Assembly: GCA_900545025.1 (NCBI GenBank)
Contig: UQXH01000034.1
Span: forward strand, 1 to 6,312
Length of the DNA: 6,312 nt
DNA from: an uncultured Phascolarctobacterium sp.
Lineage (GTDB): Bacteria > Bacillota > Negativicutes > Acidaminococcales > Acidaminococcaceae
Direction of reading: 5' to 3'
The position numbers and the translations under genes are program-made. The notes under the pieces were generated by a model, which saw only the letters and a list, made by a program, of their open reading frames with translations, did not search any database and was not told where the DNA came from. Below are positions 4,773 through 6,312 of the stretch, piece by piece (positions within the stretch are counted from its first letter, which is position 1; each line of letters starts with the position of its first letter).

Positions 4773-5102
4773 ATGCAGCAGGAACATGAATTGGATTATA
4801 AAGCAGTTGGCGCCAGGATTAAGAAGCTCCGTATCCAGCTGGGACTTACTCAGACAGAGCTGGCAAGGGCTATAGGCGTGTCGCAGACGCACATGAGCAA
4901 TATAGAGAACGGCAATTCCGGCATCAGCCTGGGTACCGCCGTCAAAATAAGCCGCAAATTAGGCTGCAGTATCGACAGCTTTGCGGCTGAAGAAAAATAT
5001 GGCAGCGAGCAGGTCAATACCGGTGGTGGTATCGATATGGACGACCTGATTACGGCCTTAAGGCTGATAGGAAGGAAGCATAACAAAAGCAGCGGCTGCT
5101 GA
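4773..5102 (+). CDS. XRE-family helix-turn-helix regulator
   Basis: The 109-residue product has one Cro/CI-type domain at about 12-70. RIKKLRIQLGLTQTELARAIG carries the first two helices, VSQTHMSNIENG (36-47) the recognition helix, and LGTAVKISRKLGCSIDSF the last helices. A short C-terminal tail with a GGGIDMDDLITALRLIG helix may support dimerisation. It is probably a DNA-binding repressor of nearby promoters. ATG 4773 is chosen because AGGTGA (4762-4767) lies 5 nt upstream; an in-frame GTG at 4764 overlaps that site. It is transcribed away from the amidase operon, so it could control the long shared upstream region and its own promoter. Confidence 0.9.
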   Translation: MQQEHELDYKAVGARIKKLRIQLGLTQTELARAIGVSQTHMSNIENGNSGISLGTAVKISRKLGCSIDSFAAEEKYGSEQVNTGGGIDMDDLITALRLIGRKHNKSSGC

Positions 5103-5144
5103 TGTTACTGCATGCTGCTGTGCAGAAATAGAATCTGCTGAAGT

Positions 5145-5194
5145 AAGAAGCACTCAAGGTACCGGAGGACCGGCAGCCTGAGTGCTTCTTTTTT
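5145..5194 (+). terminator. Terminator of the XRE gene, possibly shared with the sigma-like gene
   Basis: AAGAAGCACTC (5145-5155) pairs with GAGTGCTTCTT (5180-5190); AGG/CCT extends the stem past a bulged A, and CCGG-AGGA-CCGG closes the top. Six T follow to 5194. The convergent sigma-like gene ends 3 nt later, so the hairpin can act for both strands, though the minus-strand T tail (TTCTTACTT) is poorer. Confidence 0.85.
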
Positions 5195-5196
5195 GC

Positions 5197-5775
5197 TTAG
5201 TTATCGGTGAGGGCGCTGCGCAGACGCATAAGTCCGCGGCGGCGGTGTTTGAGGATATTGGCGCAGGTACAGCCGTACTGCCTGCTGAGCAGCCTGGTGG
5301 GCTGCCGCTCAAGGCAGGAGGCGCTGATGATGGTCTGCTGCAGGGGCGTCAGAGCGGTAAACGCCTGACGGATGCCCAGCCGCAGGGTCAGGCGCTGCAG
5401 TTCGTCGTTGGCCTGGGCAAGCTGTTCGGTAATGCTGCCGTCGTCCTGCACTTCGTTTGCGTGGCGACGGGAAAGACGGGTGATTTCGTGCAGCAGCTCA
5501 TAATGCACATGGCAGCGGATCAGCCCCGGCAGGTTGACAAAGTCGCTGCCGTTATAACGGCGGATAAAGCGCAGAAAGATTTCCCAGGCGATGCTTACGG
5601 CATCCTCGCCTAAGACGCGGTAAATACTTTCCCGGCTGCCTTCACGGTAGATGAGGGGACGGAAAGCTTCGCACAGCCTTGCCGTAGCCTCGGCAGAATC
5701 CTGCTGCACCTGGCTGATAAGCTCCTGTAATTCTGCGGCAGTGAGCAGATGATATTTTGCGGTTTGATTAGCGAT
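5197..5775 (-). CDS. Sigma-70-like RNA polymerase sigma factor; start codon unusual
   Basis: From the proposed start the product is about 192 residues. LTAAELQELISQVQQ leads into a region 2-like stretch: ARLCEAFRPLIYREG, GEDAVSIAWEIFLRFIRRYN, and FVNLPGLIRCHVHYELLHEI. A linker (about 105-130) is followed by a region 4-like helix-turn-helix: FTALTPLQQTIISASCLERQPTRLLSRQYGCTCANILKHRRRGLMRLRSAL. It should direct RNA polymerase to a special promoter set, and its size matches ECF or TcdR/BotR/UviA-like factors. The strong AGAGGT site (5783-5788 opposite strand) is followed 4 and 7 nt later by two ATC codons; no ATG, GTG or TTG is in position. GTG 5709 would cut off the conserved-looking N-terminus. 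The frame stays open upstream to 6243 but reads as non-protein. The 5' end is therefore uncertain. Confidence 0.7.
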   Translation of the reverse strand: MANQTAKYHLLTAAELQELISQVQQDSAEATARLCEAFRPLIYREGSRESIYRVLGEDAVSIAWEIFLRFIRRYNGSDFVNLPGLIRCHVHYELLHEITRLSRRHANEVQDDGSITEQLAQANDELQRLTLRLGIRQAFTALTPLQQTIISASCLERQPTRLLSRQYGCTCANILKHRRRGLMRLRSALTDN

Positions 5776-6032
5776 GATAAAGACCTCTTTTCTCAGATTT
5801 TGATGGACGTCCGCGCCCCAGGCGCTGCATGCAAGGTCATTATGACAGATGAGCGGGTTAAAAGCCAGTATATAGAAATATAATTCCGGCGCAGGTGCCG
5901 GGCGGCGAAAAAGCGGGTTTGCTTTGCTGCAGGTATAGCCTGTAAGGCAGGCGCGGGACAAGGGCAGAAGGGTATATTTTGGCTTTGGTGCCGCAAGACA
6001 GTAAAAAAAGTGGCTGCAGAGGGTCTTATGTC
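5776..6032. other. Divergent intergenic region, no gene seen
   Basis: About 340 nt separate the sigma-like gene and the exported protein gene. On the minus strand TGT-CATAAT (5844-5839 with TG just upstream) is a possible extended -10 for the sigma-like gene with a poor -35. A 15-codon leader ORF (5840 to 5793) without a ribosome binding site ends just before the AGAGGT site. Small inverted repeats are CCGGC-GCAGGT-GCCGG (5886-5901) and GCCT-GTA-AGGC (5938-5948). I see no terminator or RNA gene here. Confidence 0.3.
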
Positions 6033-6063
6033 TTGCAGGGGGGGAATAGTTGCGTGCTATACT
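6033..6063 (+). promoter_or_regulatory. Promoter of the exported protein gene with a G7 tract in the spacer
   Basis: TTGCAG (6033-6038) and TATACT (6058-6063) with an extended -10 TGC (6055-6057) are 19 nt apart. A run of seven G (6038-6044) begins at the end of the -35 and fills the first part of the spacer. Loss of one or two G would bring the spacing to 18 or 17 nt. Transcription would start near 6070, about 47 nt before the start codon. Confidence 0.45.
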
Positions 6064-6116
6064 TAAACCAGAGGAAATTACTGCCCCGGACGCAGGCAGG
6101 AAAGGATGTGGAAGTG

Positions 6117-6312
6117 ATGAAGAAGGACATTCTGGCATATAAGGTATTGTGCAGCGTGCTGGCGATAGGGCTGGGCGGCTTTGTACTGCCACTGGCGGCG
6201 CAGGCCAACAGCGGGTTAAGTGAAAAGCCACAACTAATTCCAAGTTGGAGTAAACAATATTATATAGGCAGCAATGGTGCTAATGATAATGTGGTTATTA
6301 TCGACAGTGATT
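6117..6312 (+). CDS. N-terminus of a large exported protein, autotransporter/adhesin-like (cut by window end)
   Basis: Sixty-five codons are visible. MKKDILAYKVLCSVLAIGLG opens a long signal peptide continuing GFVLPLAAQA, with likely cleavage near AQA-N (about residues 30-31). The mature part begins NSGLSEKPQLIPSWSKQYYIG and goes on SNGANDNVVIIDSD, a Asn/Gly/Asp-rich strand pattern like the passenger of beta-helical autotransporters and surface adhesins of Negativicutes. That identity is inference, because no barrel or repeats are within view. Base use turns AT-rich just after the signal peptide. AAGGA at 6102-6106 is 10 nt from ATG 6117; GTG 6114 is an alternative start. It is divergent from the sigma-like gene. 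Confidence 0.65.
   Translation, partial: MKKDILAYKVLCSVLAIGLGGFVLPLAAQANSGLSEKPQLIPSWSKQYYIGSNGANDNVVIIDSD

Noticed and set aside
4611..4892. 93-codon minus-strand frame
   Set aside because: It overlaps the XRE gene and its promoter, has no ribosome binding site, and has low-complexity hydrophobic content.
5182..5613. 143-codon plus-strand frame opposite the sigma-like gene
   Set aside because: It starts in the terminator hairpin, and the opposite strand encodes recognisable region 2 and region 4 features.
5776..6243. N-terminal extension of the sigma-like frame up to ATG 6243
   Set aside because: The extra 150-odd residues are Pro/Cys/Ser-rich and unlike a protein domain. They would overlap the start of the divergent exported protein gene, and the good ribosome binding site lies at 5783-5788.

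Overview
The window most likely comes from a diderm Firmicute of the Negativicutes group. Three things point there: a YvrJ / DUF2922 / DUF1659 set, which is a Firmicutes signature; Shine-Dalgarno sites of the GGAGG type; and the start of an exported protein resembling Negativicutes autotransporter or adhesin precursors. The genus cannot be named from sequence alone.

Layout: (1) 1-75 holds what looks like the right end of an IS3-family element, followed by an orphan terminator arm. (2) 103-1982 is a markedly AT-rich three-gene operon on the plus strand. Each product has a signal peptide, and genes 2 and 3 are diverged paralogues overlapping by ATGA. (3) 1993-2163 is a tRNA-Leu(UAG) with a near-consensus promoter and a terminator. 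(4) 2216-2920 is a minus-strand MmcQ/YjbR-family gene. (5) 3019-4346 is a compact minus-strand operon: N-acetylmuramoyl-L-alanine amidase, DUF1659, a 20-residue micro-ORF, DUF2922 and a YvrJ small membrane protein, ending in a strong hairpin terminator. (6) 4364-4772 is a long noncoding divergent region with a perfect 31-nt homopyrimidine mirror repeat and several hairpins. (7) 4773-5194 is an XRE-type repressor-like gene with its terminator. (8) 5197-about 5775 is a minus-strand sigma-70-like factor with no ordinary start codon behind its ribosome binding site. (9) 6033-6312 is the promoter and first 65 codons of an exported protein; a run of seven G lies between its promoter elements.

How the parts may work together is inference. 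The amidase plus a holin-sized membrane protein resembles a lysis or wall-remodelling cassette. The XRE protein, the sigma-like factor and YvrJ may form a regulatory neighbourhood, recalling Bacillus subtilis, where yvrJ sits beside the split sigma factor genes yvrI/yvrHa. The AT-rich exported operon differs clearly in base and codon use from the GC-richer genes to its right and may have been acquired separately.
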